Shown here: positions 53,977-60,864 of the stretch, one piece after another | Layout of the letters: the number at the start of each line of letters is the position of its first letter | Position numbering within the stretch: position 1 is the stretch's first letter | Assembly (NCBI RefSeq): GCF_029338395.1 | Contig: NZ_CP119809.1 | Coordinates: 992,001-1,056,000, forward strand | DNA from: Halorussus caseinilyticus | GTDB taxonomy: Archaea; Halobacteriota; Halobacteria; Halobacteriales; Haladaptataceae | Reading direction: 5' to 3' | Length of the DNA stretch: 64,000 nucleotides | The notes under the pieces: model-generated | Seen by the model: the letters and a program-made list of their open reading frames with translations, nothing else | The model's database searches: none | What the model was told of the DNA's origin: nothing | Position numbers and translations under genes: made by a program

Positions 53977-54063
53977 GCCCGCCGACGCGACGGATTCGGC
54001 GTTCCGCGTTCCGGAAGCGATTGGGGCGACAGAATTACGTTTTCCCGACAGGTATGCTATCGT

Positions 54064-54276
54064 ATGGCAACCGAGTCTACCCGGTTCGACTGGCGACTCG
54101 TCGCCCTCGTCGCCGTTCTCGTCGGTGCCGCCGTCCTACAGATGTTCGCCGCCGCGGGCACCGGCGACGACGACGTGCAACTCGTCGTCATCGGCACCGC
54201 GAGCATCGTCATGCTTCTGGCTATCGGCGTCGTGATGTGGTTGGTCCGCGCTGGAGCGGGCCGAGAACGCGAGTGA
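54064..54276 (+). CDS. small two-span membrane protein
   Basis: Seventy residues: MATESTRFDWR, helices LVALVAVLVGAAVLQMFAAA and LVVIGTASIVMLLAIGVVMW, then a short basic/acidic tail. It may be co-transcribed with the similar-sized gene at 54348. Unknown function. Confidence 0.65.
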   Translation: MATESTRFDWRLVALVAVLVGAAVLQMFAAAGTGDDDVQLVVIGTASIVMLLAIGVVMWLVRAGAGRERE

Positions 54277-54347
54277 GGGCGCTGACTCCCGATAATCCCT
54301 CGCCCGACGACTAACAGTGATGTGTCCGGACCGCGTACTCCCGCCGG

Positions 54348-54536
54348 ATGCGGGAACTGCTCGGCCCGACGTATCGAAATTTGGCCGCTCTCGCCGTCGT
54401 CGCGGCGCTACTCGGCGGGGCGTACTTCGTCGCAAATCCACTGGTCCGGTACGCCGCGTGGTTGGTCGCGTTCGCGGTGTGGATGGCGTGGTTCGTGTCC
54501 GTCGCGCGCGAGTGGATTTCGAAGGCGAACTTCTGA
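54348..54536 (+). CDS. small membrane protein
   Basis: Sixty-two residues with two close hydrophobic segments (LAALAVVAALLGGAYFVANP and YAAWLVAFAVWMAWFVSVA) and a basic C-terminus. No family recognised. It directly precedes the promoter of the eIF1A gene. Confidence 0.6.
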   Translation: MRELLGPTYRNLAALAVVAALLGGAYFVANPLVRYAAWLVAFAVWMAWFVSVAREWISKANF

Positions 54537-54585
54537 GTCCGAAGCGACCGCTCGCAGAGAGAGGTTCCCACGCACGATGCAACCC

Positions 54586-54592
54586 TTTAAAA
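54586..54592 (+). promoter_or_regulatory. TATA box and start-site inverted repeat of the eIF1A gene
   Basis: TTTAAAA is centred 27 bases before the GTG at 54615, supporting a leaderless GTG start. Between them AGTGTA (54592-54597) and TACACT (54605-54610) form an inverted repeat across the initiation region, a possible operator. Confidence 0.55.
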
Positions 54593-54614
54593 GTGTAGAA
54601 CTCTTACACTGCTT

Positions 54615-54902
54615 GTGAGTGAAGATTCTGGGCGACGGAACCTCCGTATGCCCGACGATTCGGAGCAGTTCGCTATCGTAACCGAGATGCTCGGCAAGAA
54701 CCGAGTGCGCCTCCGCTGTAACGACGGCGTAGAGCGCATGGGCCGGATTCCGGGCCGGATGCGAAAGCGAATCTGGATTCGACGCGACGACATCGTGCTG
54801 TGCGAACCGTGGGACTGGCAGGACGAGAAGGCAGACATCGAGTGGCGCTACGACGGGTCCGCGCAGGACCAGTTGCGGCAAGAAGGCCACATCAACGTCT
54901 AA
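54615..54902 (+). CDS. eif1A: translation initiation factor aIF-1A
   Basis: A 95-residue S1/OB-fold protein. It opens [20 protein letters not shown], has [20 protein letters not shown] (the RNA-binding loop) and ends with [16 protein letters not shown], all standard for archaeal eIF1A. It binds the ribosomal A-site region during initiation and helps subunit joining and scanning-like steps. Start: GTG at 54615, supported by the TATA spacing and the conserved GRRNLRMP. The last part of the gene plus 31 bases beyond the stop is duplicated at 55584-55704, with a VapBC module between. Haloarchaea often have more than one eIF1A copy, so this may not be the only one in the genome. Confidence 0.92.
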   Translation: MSEDSGRRNLRMPDDSEQFAIVTEMLGKNRVRLRCNDGVERMGRIPGRMRKRIWIRRDDIVLCEPWDWQDEKADIEWRYDGSAQDQLRQEGHINV

Positions 54903-54933
54903 CGCGGCTTTTCTGCGACTTCGCGGTTTCAGT
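54813..54933 (+). repeat. 121-bp direct repeat, left copy (eIF1A 3' end)
   Basis: The last 90 bases of the eIF1A gene and 31 bases beyond it. Aligns without gaps to 55584-55704, with about ten mismatches by eye. The two copies bracket the VapBC genes like attachment-site duplications. Confidence 0.9.
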
Positions 54934-55312
54934 ACGCCAGCACGTCGAGTTCCTGGACTCGCTCGAAATGGTCGTCACGAGTGACGATTCGCGCACCGTT
55001 GTGGCGACAGATACCCGCGATGAGTACGTCACCGAGGTTGATTCGATTCCCGGTGTCGAGGAGTTCGGCCTCGACCAGCGCGGCCTCTCGCGCAGTCGCG
55101 TCGGTCATCGGTAATGGTTCGACCCAATCGAGACCGTTCGAAACCCGCTCGATTTGCTCGCGCCCGCCGTTTCGCGCCGCGCCTCGGTACACCTCGAAGA
55201 GTGCCAACTGCGGCGCGAAAAACGGCTTATCGGCGTGTTCCTCCAGAAATTCCTGTGTGGCTTCCTTGCCGTCGAGGTAGTCCAACAGAAACAAGGTGTC
55301 GAACGCCATCAT
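54929..55312 (-). CDS. vapC: PIN-domain toxin VapC
   Basis: A 127-residue PIN-domain ribonuclease. The acidic residues of the active site are seen: Asp in MAFDTLFLLDYL, Glu in LALFEVYRGA, Asp in GDVLIAGICRHNGA and Asp in IVTRDDHFERV. VapC toxins cut RNA (tRNA or rRNA) and are neutralised by VapB; the partner gene precedes with an ATGA overlap. Two adjacent ATGs (55312, 55309) are possible; the first gives the coupling overlap. Its 3' end reaches into the left 121-bp repeat. Confidence 0.9.
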   Translation of the reverse strand: MMAFDTLFLLDYLDGKEATQEFLEEHADKPFFAPQLALFEVYRGAARNGGREQIERVSNGLDWVEPLPMTDATAREAALVEAELLDTGNRINLGDVLIAGICRHNGARIVTRDDHFERVQELDVLAY

Positions 55313-55533
55313 CGACTATCGCGCTCCCGAAGGTCGGCGTCGAGGTCGTCGCGGGTGTCTTCGACGGCCTCGCGGAACCCTTCTACGTCGCTCATCATAC
55401 CGAACCCCTTCATCACGTCGCGGTCGCTTCCGGTGAGTCGGAGAATCGTGTCGGTGAAACTCTCTTCGTCGCGCTTGTGTTCCTTGAGTCGGTCGTAGGC
55501 CTCTTCGGTGATGGTCAGACTCTTCGTCCCCAT
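55309..55533 (-). CDS. vapB: antitoxin VapB
   Basis: A 74-residue antitoxin. MGTKSLTITEEAYDRLKEHK is a ribbon-helix-helix-like or similar DNA-binding start seen in archaeal VapB (DUF217-type), followed by SFTDTILRLTG and an acidic C-terminal helix that would wrap VapC. It should repress its own promoter and block the toxin. It overlaps the toxin gene by 4 bases. Confidence 0.88.
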   Translation of the reverse strand: MGTKSLTITEEAYDRLKEHKRDEESFTDTILRLTGSDRDVMKGFGMMSDVEGFREAVEDTRDDLDADLRERDSR

Positions 55534-55583
55534 GGATGTAGGTATACGTCTACGTCTACTTAGAGTTGGGGTTACGAGAGTCC

Positions 55584-55704
55584 GACTGACAGGACGAGAA
55601 GGCAGACATCGAGTGGTGCTACGACGAGTCTACGCAGGACCAGTTGCGCCAAGAAGGACACATCAACGTCTAACGCGACTCTTCTGCGACTTTGCGGTTT
55701 CAGT
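55584..55704 (+). repeat. 121-bp direct repeat, right copy (eIF1A 3'-end remnant)
   Basis: Gapless match to 54813-54933, including the eIF1A stop codon and sequence beyond, but no upstream eIF1A coding part. It cannot encode eIF1A, so it is a fragment. It ends 86 bases before tRNA-Ala. Confidence 0.9.
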
Positions 55705-55790
55705 GAAAGGGGGTCGAGCGACGACGAAAGTGAGCGCTAGCGAGCGTCGGAAAGTAACGACTTTTCGGCCGAACGAAGTGAAGGAGGAAG

Positions 55791-55862
55791 TGGACTCGTC
55801 GGGATTTGAACCCGAGGCCTTCCCCGTGCCAGGGGGATGATCTACCGCTGATCTACGAGCCC
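55791..55862 (-). tRNA. tRNA-Ala (anticodon GGC)
   Basis: A full cloverleaf on the minus strand: acceptor GGGCTCG/CGAGTCC including the G3:U70 wobble pair that identifies tRNA-Ala, discriminator A, anticodon stem TCCCC/GGGGA with loop CTGGCAC. The anticodon lies at 55828-55830. CCA not encoded. Confidence 0.96.
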
Positions 55863-56155
55863 TCGAACGCATTTCTTCGTTGTTCGGGGGTACTGATAAA
55901 CCTCTCGGATTCGTCCGCACATCGGGAGAGGGTGACGTGGCTTCGCGTGAGTCGGCTTACGTCCGCGGTCTGTTCTCGGCGAGTATAGAACTGTTTTTCG
56001 TTCTTTGAAATATTTTTGTATTTCTTTAAGCAATTTATTTCTTTCTCAGACGATTTTTGACGTTGCTCGGTAGCGGTACTAGGCGGCATCGCGGCGACAG
56101 TACGAGGACGCGATTGCGACGAACGCGACCGCGACGACGGCCGCACGAGAAGGTA

Positions 56156-56322
56156 GCTAGTTACAGGCTTGAACCAATCAGACCGCACCGCAACCGCCCC
56201 GCACCGCAACCGCAGGCCACGTCCTCCCCAACCGACTGCGTTGCTCGTCGCTTCGCTCCTGCGCTACTCGTCCCTCGCACGGTATGGCGCGGCACGAGGC
56301 CGCGCCAGCGCGCGCCGGAAGA
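56156..56322 (+). repeat. modular dispersed element, copy G
   Basis: Head GCTAGTTACAGGCTTGAACC, long ACCGC run, core ACGTCCTCCCCAACCGACTG, CTACTCGTCCCTCGCACG, a perfect 9-bp hairpin (56285-56293 with 56299-56307) and a tail GCGCGCGCCGGAA. The closest relative in layout is copy C. An AT-rich tract (55985-56060) lies on its left. It precedes rps15 by about 260 bases; no gene is seen from 55863 to 56583. Confidence 0.8.
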
Positions 56323-56583
56323 GCGTAAGTAACCTCTTCGGAAACCCATCTCGAACAGTGTTCCACACGTTGTTGATGGATAGTAACCCTTTACTTGCTA
56401 CGTTGTTACCGTACTAAGTACGGGAACAGCACAGCCGCAAATCTGACTCGCCACTCGGAGACGCCTCGCGTCTCGCTATTTCGTGGCTCGGGATTGCGGA
56501 CGTGCACCGCGTCAGACCGACGCACCAGCACGCCTACCTCACAGTCGGCGATAGCGGCCTGTGCAGTTCCAATCCAGACAACC

Positions 56584-57051
56584 ATGGCACGAATGCACAC
56601 CCGCCGCCGCGGTTCGTCCGACTCGGACAAACCGGTGGCAGACGAACCCCCGGAGTGGAGCGACGTAGACGAAGACGAAATCGTGGACCGCGTGGTCGAA
56701 CTGGCCGAACAGGGTCACACCCCGAGCGAAATCGGCCTGAAGCTACGCGACGAGGGCGTGAAGGGCACGCCCGTCCCCGACGTGAAACTGGCGACCGGCA
56801 AGAAAGTCACCGAGATTCTCGAAGAGAACGACGCCGACGGTGACCTGCCGGAGGACCTCCGCAACCTGATGGAGCGGGCCGTCCGCCTGCGCGAACACAT
56901 GGACGCCAACCCGCAGGACGCCCAGAACAAGCGGGCGCTCCAGAACACCCAGTCGAAGGTCCGCCGTCTCGTGGACTACTACCGCGGCGACGAACTCGAC
57001 GCCGACTTCACGTACTCCTACGAGACCGCCAAGGAACTCCTCGAAGCGTAA
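56584..57051 (+). CDS. rps15: 30S ribosomal protein S15
   Basis: A 155-residue archaeal S15 (eukaryotic uS15). MARMHTRRRGSSDSDKP is the usual opening, GHTPSEIGLKLRDEGVKGTP the conserved N-terminal archaeal extension, and QNTQSKVRRLVDYYRGDEL the rRNA-binding C-terminal region. It binds 16S rRNA in the small subunit platform. The ATG at MARMH was chosen over longer upstream frames, which come from non-coding sequence. The DHH gene starts at the base after its stop. Confidence 0.96.
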   Translation: MARMHTRRRGSSDSDKPVADEPPEWSDVDEDEIVDRVVELAEQGHTPSEIGLKLRDEGVKGTPVPDVKLATGKKVTEILEENDADGDLPEDLRNLMERAVRLREHMDANPQDAQNKRALQNTQSKVRRLVDYYRGDELDADFTYSYETAKELLEA

Positions 57052-58232
57052 ATGTCCGCCTCGGGTCGAACTGACGACGGGCAAGCGCCGTCCGCCAGCG
57101 ACGTGGCCGCCGACCTCCGCGAGGCCGACTTCGTTCGAGTCCTCGCGCGCGCAGACGGCGACTGCCTCGCGGCGGCCGGACTGCTCGCGCGCGCCCTCGC
57201 TGACTCCGGCGTCCCCTACCAGATTCGGGTCGCGCGCTTCGGCGAAACGCTGGCCGACCCCGCCGCCGACGCGAGCGACACCACCGTCGGTATCGGTCTC
57301 GATTCGGCCGCGGACGCTTCCGTGCCGGACGAGGCGACCCCCGCGAGCGTGACCGCGTTCGACGCGGCGCGCGAACTCGGGGTCTCGCCCGACCCGACGC
57401 TCGCACTCGCGGGCGTCGTGGCCGCGGGCCGTCCGCCGGGGTCCGGCGACAGCGCCCGCGTCCTCGAAAAGCGCGAGACGCCGGTCTCGACCGGCGTCCC
57501 GGCGTCGGCGTGCCGACCGACGACATCGCCGACGGACTCGCACACTCGACGCTCGCGCACGCGGACTACTCGGGCGACGCCGAAGCGGTGCAGGCCGCCC
57601 TCGCCGAACTCGGCCTTCCGGCCGAACTCGACGGGCAAGCCCACCGCGCGATAGCCTCGGAGTTCGCGCTGGCAGTCACCGGCGCGGACGCCGCGACCGA
57701 CCGCGCGGCCGAATCGGTCGAGCGCGCGCTTCGACCGCACGCGATTCCGGACGGCGAATCCGGCGACTCGGACGCACCCTTCGGGACAGTCGAGGGGTAC
57801 GCCGACGTGTTGGAGGCCGTCGCGCGCGAGCGACCGGGAACGGGCGTCGCGCTCGCGCTCGGCCACGCCGAGCGCGCCGACGCGCTCGACGCGTGGCGCG
57901 ACCACGCCGCGCGCGCACACGAGGTCCTCCGCAAAGGGACGACGGGCCGGTACGACGGCCTGTTCGCCCTCCGGACCGACGACGCCCCCGTGGAGACGGT
58001 CGCCCGCCTCCTGCGGGACTTCCGGTCGCCCGAACCGACCGCGCTCGTCGTGAGCGAGTCGGAAGCGGCCGCGGCCGCAGTCGAGGCGTCGGGCGTCGGT
58101 GCGTCGATGACCGACGCCGCACGAGCCGTCGGTGGCACCGGCGGCGGCACGCCCGACAGAGGCTACGCCACGTTCGACCCCGAAACGGACACCAAGGAGT
58201 TCCTCGCCGCGTTCCGGGAGGCCAGACCGTGA
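57052..58232 (+). pseudogene. RecJ-like DHH/DHHA1-family protein, interrupted by a -1 frameshift
   Basis: Two adjoining frames make one protein of about 393 residues. The first half has VLARADGDCLAAAGLLARAL, a degenerate DHH N-lobe; the second has FRSPEPTALVVSESEAAAA and the DHHA1-like end GGGTPDRGYATFDPETDTKE. They join at CTC GAA AAG (57463-57471): re-reading one A gives AAA GCG CGA GAC, i.e. VLEKARDAGLDRRPGVGVPT, a smooth helix and loop. The original frame instead continues into nonsense. Causes: loss of one A from an A5 run, a sequencing error, or programmed -1 slippage of tRNA-Lys. The family is a single-strand exonuclease or phosphoesterase relative typical of this position between rps15 and pcc1. 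Its stop overlaps the pcc1 GTG. Confidence 0.82.
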
Positions 58233-58528
58233 CCGGGACCCAATCGGAACCCAACGAGTCGGCCGGTCGCTCGGCGACGATTCGGAGCGAACTCGACGAC
58301 GCCGCGATTCTCGCGGCGTCGGTTCGGCCCGACAACACGCCCGAAATCGACACCCGCGTCGAACGCGACGGCGAGGGCGTCGAGACGGTCGTCACGACCG
58401 TCGAGCGCGAGACGACCGGCGGACTCCGGACCACGGTGGACGATTACGTCGTAAACCTCACGGTAGCGCAGAAAGTCGTACAGGCAGGAAAACGACACGC
58501 GAACGCAGACACAGACGATAAATCCTAA
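58229..58528 (+). CDS. pcc1: KEOPS complex subunit Pcc1
   Basis: A 99-residue protein starting from a GTG that overlaps the preceding stop (GTGA). SATIRSELDDAAILAASVRPDN and VETVVTTVERETTGGLRTTVDDYVVNLTVA match archaeal Pcc1, the small dimeric subunit of KEOPS. KEOPS with Kae1 makes t6A37 on ANN-reading tRNAs. The position between an S15-DHH pair and S3Ae is the conserved haloarchaeal order. The rps3ae ATG follows 2 bases after its stop. Confidence 0.93.
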   Translation: MTGTQSEPNESAGRSATIRSELDDAAILAASVRPDNTPEIDTRVERDGEGVETVVTTVERETTGGLRTTVDDYVVNLTVAQKVVQAGKRHANADTDDKS

Positions 58529-58530
58529 AC

Positions 58531-59166
58531 ATGAGCGAACGAAGCGTATCCAAGCAGAAACAGGAGAAGCGGTGGTACACCATCCACGCACCCCAGCAGT
58601 TCGACCGACAGGAACTGGGTGGCACCCCCGCGGACGAACCGGACAAAGTTCTCGGCCGCAACGTCGAGACGACGCTGGGCGAACTGAAAGGTGACGCCAG
58701 CGAGAACAACACCAAGCTCACGTTCAAAATCAACGACGTGGGGAGCGACTCGGCCTACACCGAGTTCGTCAAGCACGAACTCACCCGCGACTACCTGCGG
58801 AGCCTCGTGCGCCGCGGTGCCTCGAAGATAGAGGCCTACGTCACGGTCCTGACGACCGACGACTACCGCGTCCAGATTCAGCCCGTGGCGTTCACGACCA
58901 AGGACGCCGACGCGAGCCAAGAGAAGGCCATCCGCAACACGATGGTCGACATCGTGGAGGAGGCCGCCGAGGACCGCACCTTCGAGGACCTCATCGACAG
59001 CGTGGTCGAGGGTCGCCTCTCGTCGGCCATCTACGGCGAGGCCAAGACCATCTACCCCCTGCGCCGCGTCGAGATTCAGAAGTCTACGCTGGAAGCCCGT
59101 CCCGAAGAGGTCGCCGCCGAGGAAGAGACCTCCGTGGACGTGGACGAAGAAGAAGTCGAAGTCTGA
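58531..59166 (+). CDS. rps3ae: 30S ribosomal protein S3Ae (eS1)
   Basis: A 211-residue eS1 protein. It opens MSERSVSKQKQEKRWYTIHA, has LTFKINDVGSDSAYTEFVKH and a C-terminal YPLRRVEIQKSTLEARP, all family-typical. The C-terminus is highly acidic as in haloarchaea. It binds near the mRNA exit channel of the 30S subunit. Last gene of the rps15 operon; only 23 bases separate its stop from the opposing AT-rich gene. Confidence 0.96.
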   Translation: MSERSVSKQKQEKRWYTIHAPQQFDRQELGGTPADEPDKVLGRNVETTLGELKGDASENNTKLTFKINDVGSDSAYTEFVKHELTRDYLRSLVRRGASKIEAYVTVLTTDDYRVQIQPVAFTTKDADASQEKAIRNTMVDIVEEAAEDRTFEDLIDSVVEGRLSSAIYGEAKTIYPLRRVEIQKSTLEARPEEVAAEEETSVDVDEEEVEV

Positions 59167-59189
59167 GCGCGGACCTCGGAGTTTATTTT

Positions 59190-59756
59190 TTATTTTGGTT
59201 GACGAACAGCTTCAATTGGTTCGTTAACCTCCGACTTAATCGCATTTAATGCAGTATATATATTTTCGTAGTAGTTGGAAAGTTCAACATCATCATCAAT
59301 TTGTTCTACTGCTTCCTGCGCTCCTTGTTGTAGATGTTTTTGTTCGAACTGTCTCTCTTCGTCTGCTTCTGCAATTGCATAATTAAGAGTCATCAAACCA
59401 ACTTGAACAGCTGTCTTCTCCTCTTCAGTCAAATATAGCTGAGATTTAATAGCCAATTTTCTTAGCTCCTTTGTCAGATTATTGACTTCCCGAATCTGTT
59501 CCTCCGTGATTGAGATGTCAAATCTCTTATTTTCTATCTTTTTATGAGAAATATACGGGGAGAGGATGGCATGACATTCCGATAGTTTTTCATGAAGTTC
59601 AGTCAGAATTTCTACCTTTCTTTGGATATAGAATCCTGCGCGCTCTCGGGTGTCTTGCCGTCTTTGCTGAACACGATTGTTATAATAGCTGATGATTCCA
59701 GTGACGATAGAACCTGCAAATGCGCCACCTGCCGCAGCGAGAGATGTAGGTAACAT
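59190..59756 (-). CDS. AT-rich orphan gene: membrane-anchored coiled-coil protein
   Basis: A 188-residue protein with one N-terminal helix (LAAAGGAFAGSIVTGIISYY), then basic NNRVQQRRQDTRERAG and long predicted helices (VEILTELHEKLSECHAIL; EEQIREVNNLTKELRKLAIK), suggesting a coiled coil. Composition and codon use differ sharply from all neighbours: the DNA is roughly 40% G+C by eye, with many A- or T-ending codons and less acidic protein. This indicates recent transfer from a lower-G+C source. No family recognised. It ends 3 bases before the halocyanin stop region, so it was inserted tightly between rps3ae and the halocyanin gene. Confidence 0.75.
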   Translation of the reverse strand: MLPTSLAAAGGAFAGSIVTGIISYYNNRVQQRRQDTRERAGFYIQRKVEILTELHEKLSECHAILSPYISHKKIENKRFDISITEEQIREVNNLTKELRKLAIKSQLYLTEEEKTAVQVGLMTLNYAIAEADEERQFEQKHLQQGAQEAVEQIDDDVELSNYYENIYTALNAIKSEVNEPIEAVRQPK

Positions 59757-59758
59757 AA

Positions 59759-60187
59759 CTACTCCGTAACCACGATTTTTCCGACCATCCCGCTCGGTTC
59801 GTGGGGGATACAGAAGTAGTGATACTCGCCCGGAATCTCGAACGTCACTTCGTAGGTCTGGCCCGCCTCGATGCGGCCCTCGAAGTCGCCCATCCACCCC
59901 TCGCGGGCGGACTCCTCCGATTCGAAGCCGCCGGAGGCGAAGTACTCGGCCTCGTCGGGAATCTGGTTCTCGTAGGCGGTCACGGTGTGGCGGCGGTTGC
60001 CCGTGTTCGCCCAGACGACGGTCTCGCCCGCGCTGACTTCGAGTTCCGCGGGCCGGAAGAACGCCGACCCCATCCCGATGTCGTGGTCGGTGTCGGCGCT
60101 CGCGTTCCCGTCTCGGAGGGCGCTACAGCCAGCGAGACTCAGCGACCCGACGCTCGCGGCCCCAGCGAGGAACGTTCGGCGGTCCAT
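59759..60187 (-). CDS. halocyanin-like blue copper lipoprotein
   Basis: A 142-residue cupredoxin. N-terminal Tat motif MDRRTFLAGAAS and lipobox LAGC direct lipid anchoring outside the membrane. Copper ligands are visible: His in NRRHTVTAYE, and Cys, His and Met in YHYFCIPHEPSGMVG. It carries electrons between membrane complexes. A TATA-like CCTAAAT lies about 30 bases before the ATG. The downstream neighbour is the AT-rich orphan gene. Confidence 0.92.
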   Translation of the reverse strand: MDRRTFLAGAASVGSLSLAGCSALRDGNASADTDHDIGMGSAFFRPAELEVSAGETVVWANTGNRRHTVTAYENQIPDEAEYFASGGFESEESAREGWMGDFEGRIEAGQTYEVTFEIPGEYHYFCIPHEPSGMVGKIVVTE

Positions 60188-60228
60188 GTCCGACCCTCGG
60201 GACGCGAGCGATTTAGGTCATGCGGAAC

Positions 60229-60259
60229 GCCGACGCCGCCGCATCACGGCGGCGTCGGC
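60229..60259 (-). terminator. 13-bp-stem hairpin at the end of the PNPOx-like gene
   Basis: Bases 60229-60241 pair perfectly with 60247-60259 around a 5-base loop, starting at the stop codon of the gene at 60259. GC-rich, no T-run. Probably a 3'-end element; it also separates this gene from the halocyanin promoter. Confidence 0.55.
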
Positions 60260-60768
60260 TACCCGTCCGAGTCCCGGAAAGTCCACCGGGTCGCGTCGTC
60301 TGGGTAGTCGCTCCACGCCAGCACCGCGTCGGGCCGAACCGCGAAGAACGGCGTGCCGTGGCGAATCCCGTACTTCCCGTCGTAGGCCGCGTCGATGCGC
60401 GCGACGCGCTCGGAGTCGGCGGTGTCGTCGATTCGCTCGGCCGTCCCCTCGATAACGACGACTTCCTCGCCGCTCTCGCGGTGGACCGTGACCGCGGGGT
60501 TCGCTCGGAGGTTCCGCACCCATCGCGTTCGCTCGCCGCCGCCGCAGTGAAAGTGGTCGTCCAGCCAGACGCCCCACACCGGGCGAGCGTGGGGTCGGCC
60601 GTCGGGTCGCGTGGTCGAGAGCCAGTAGGTCCGTTCGTCGGCCATCCGAGAAGCCACGAACTCCCACGACAGCAGGCCGTCGCGGTCGTCGGGGATGCCG
60701 TAACTCGCTTCGGTCTCGGGGCGGTCCCGTCGGACCTCGCTGGCGGACTCCTCGTCTCGGTGGGTCAT
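60259..60768 (-). CDS. pyridoxamine 5'-phosphate oxidase-fold protein (flavin or F420 binding)
   Basis: A 169-residue split-barrel protein. TYWLSTTRPDGRPHARPVWG is the classic PNPOx-fold strand and turn; RTRWVRNLRANPAVTVHRES and VVVIEGTAERI complete the core, and FFAVRPDAVLAWSDYP the end. Members use FMN or F420 to reduce or oxidise small molecules, or bind haem. The cofactor is not decidable from sequence by eye. Monocistronic between halocyanin and the divergent lipid synthase gene. Confidence 0.85.
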   Translation of the reverse strand: MTHRDEESASEVRRDRPETEASYGIPDDRDGLLSWEFVASRMADERTYWLSTTRPDGRPHARPVWGVWLDDHFHCGGGERTRWVRNLRANPAVTVHRESGEEVVVIEGTAERIDDTADSERVARIDAAYDGKYGIRHGTPFFAVRPDAVLAWSDYPDDATRWTFRDSDG

Positions 60769-60825
60769 CGGACCGGCTACGGCCCGAGAGAAGATAACCT
60801 GTCCGTCCCGCGAGAGTCCGCCGGA

Positions 60826-60831
60826 TATAAA
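60826..60831 (+). promoter_or_regulatory. TATA box before the archaetidylserine synthase gene
   Basis: TATAAA lies 34-39 bases before the ATG at 60865, so the transcript would start a few bases before the ATG. Confidence 0.5.
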
Positions 60832-60864
60832 GACGTATCAACGGCCGTCGCACACCCGACACGT

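Noticed and set aside
54813-55704. Right-hand 121-bp copy as a second eIF1A gene
   Set aside because: Only the last 29 codons are present, with no upstream coding part or start; it is a fragment.
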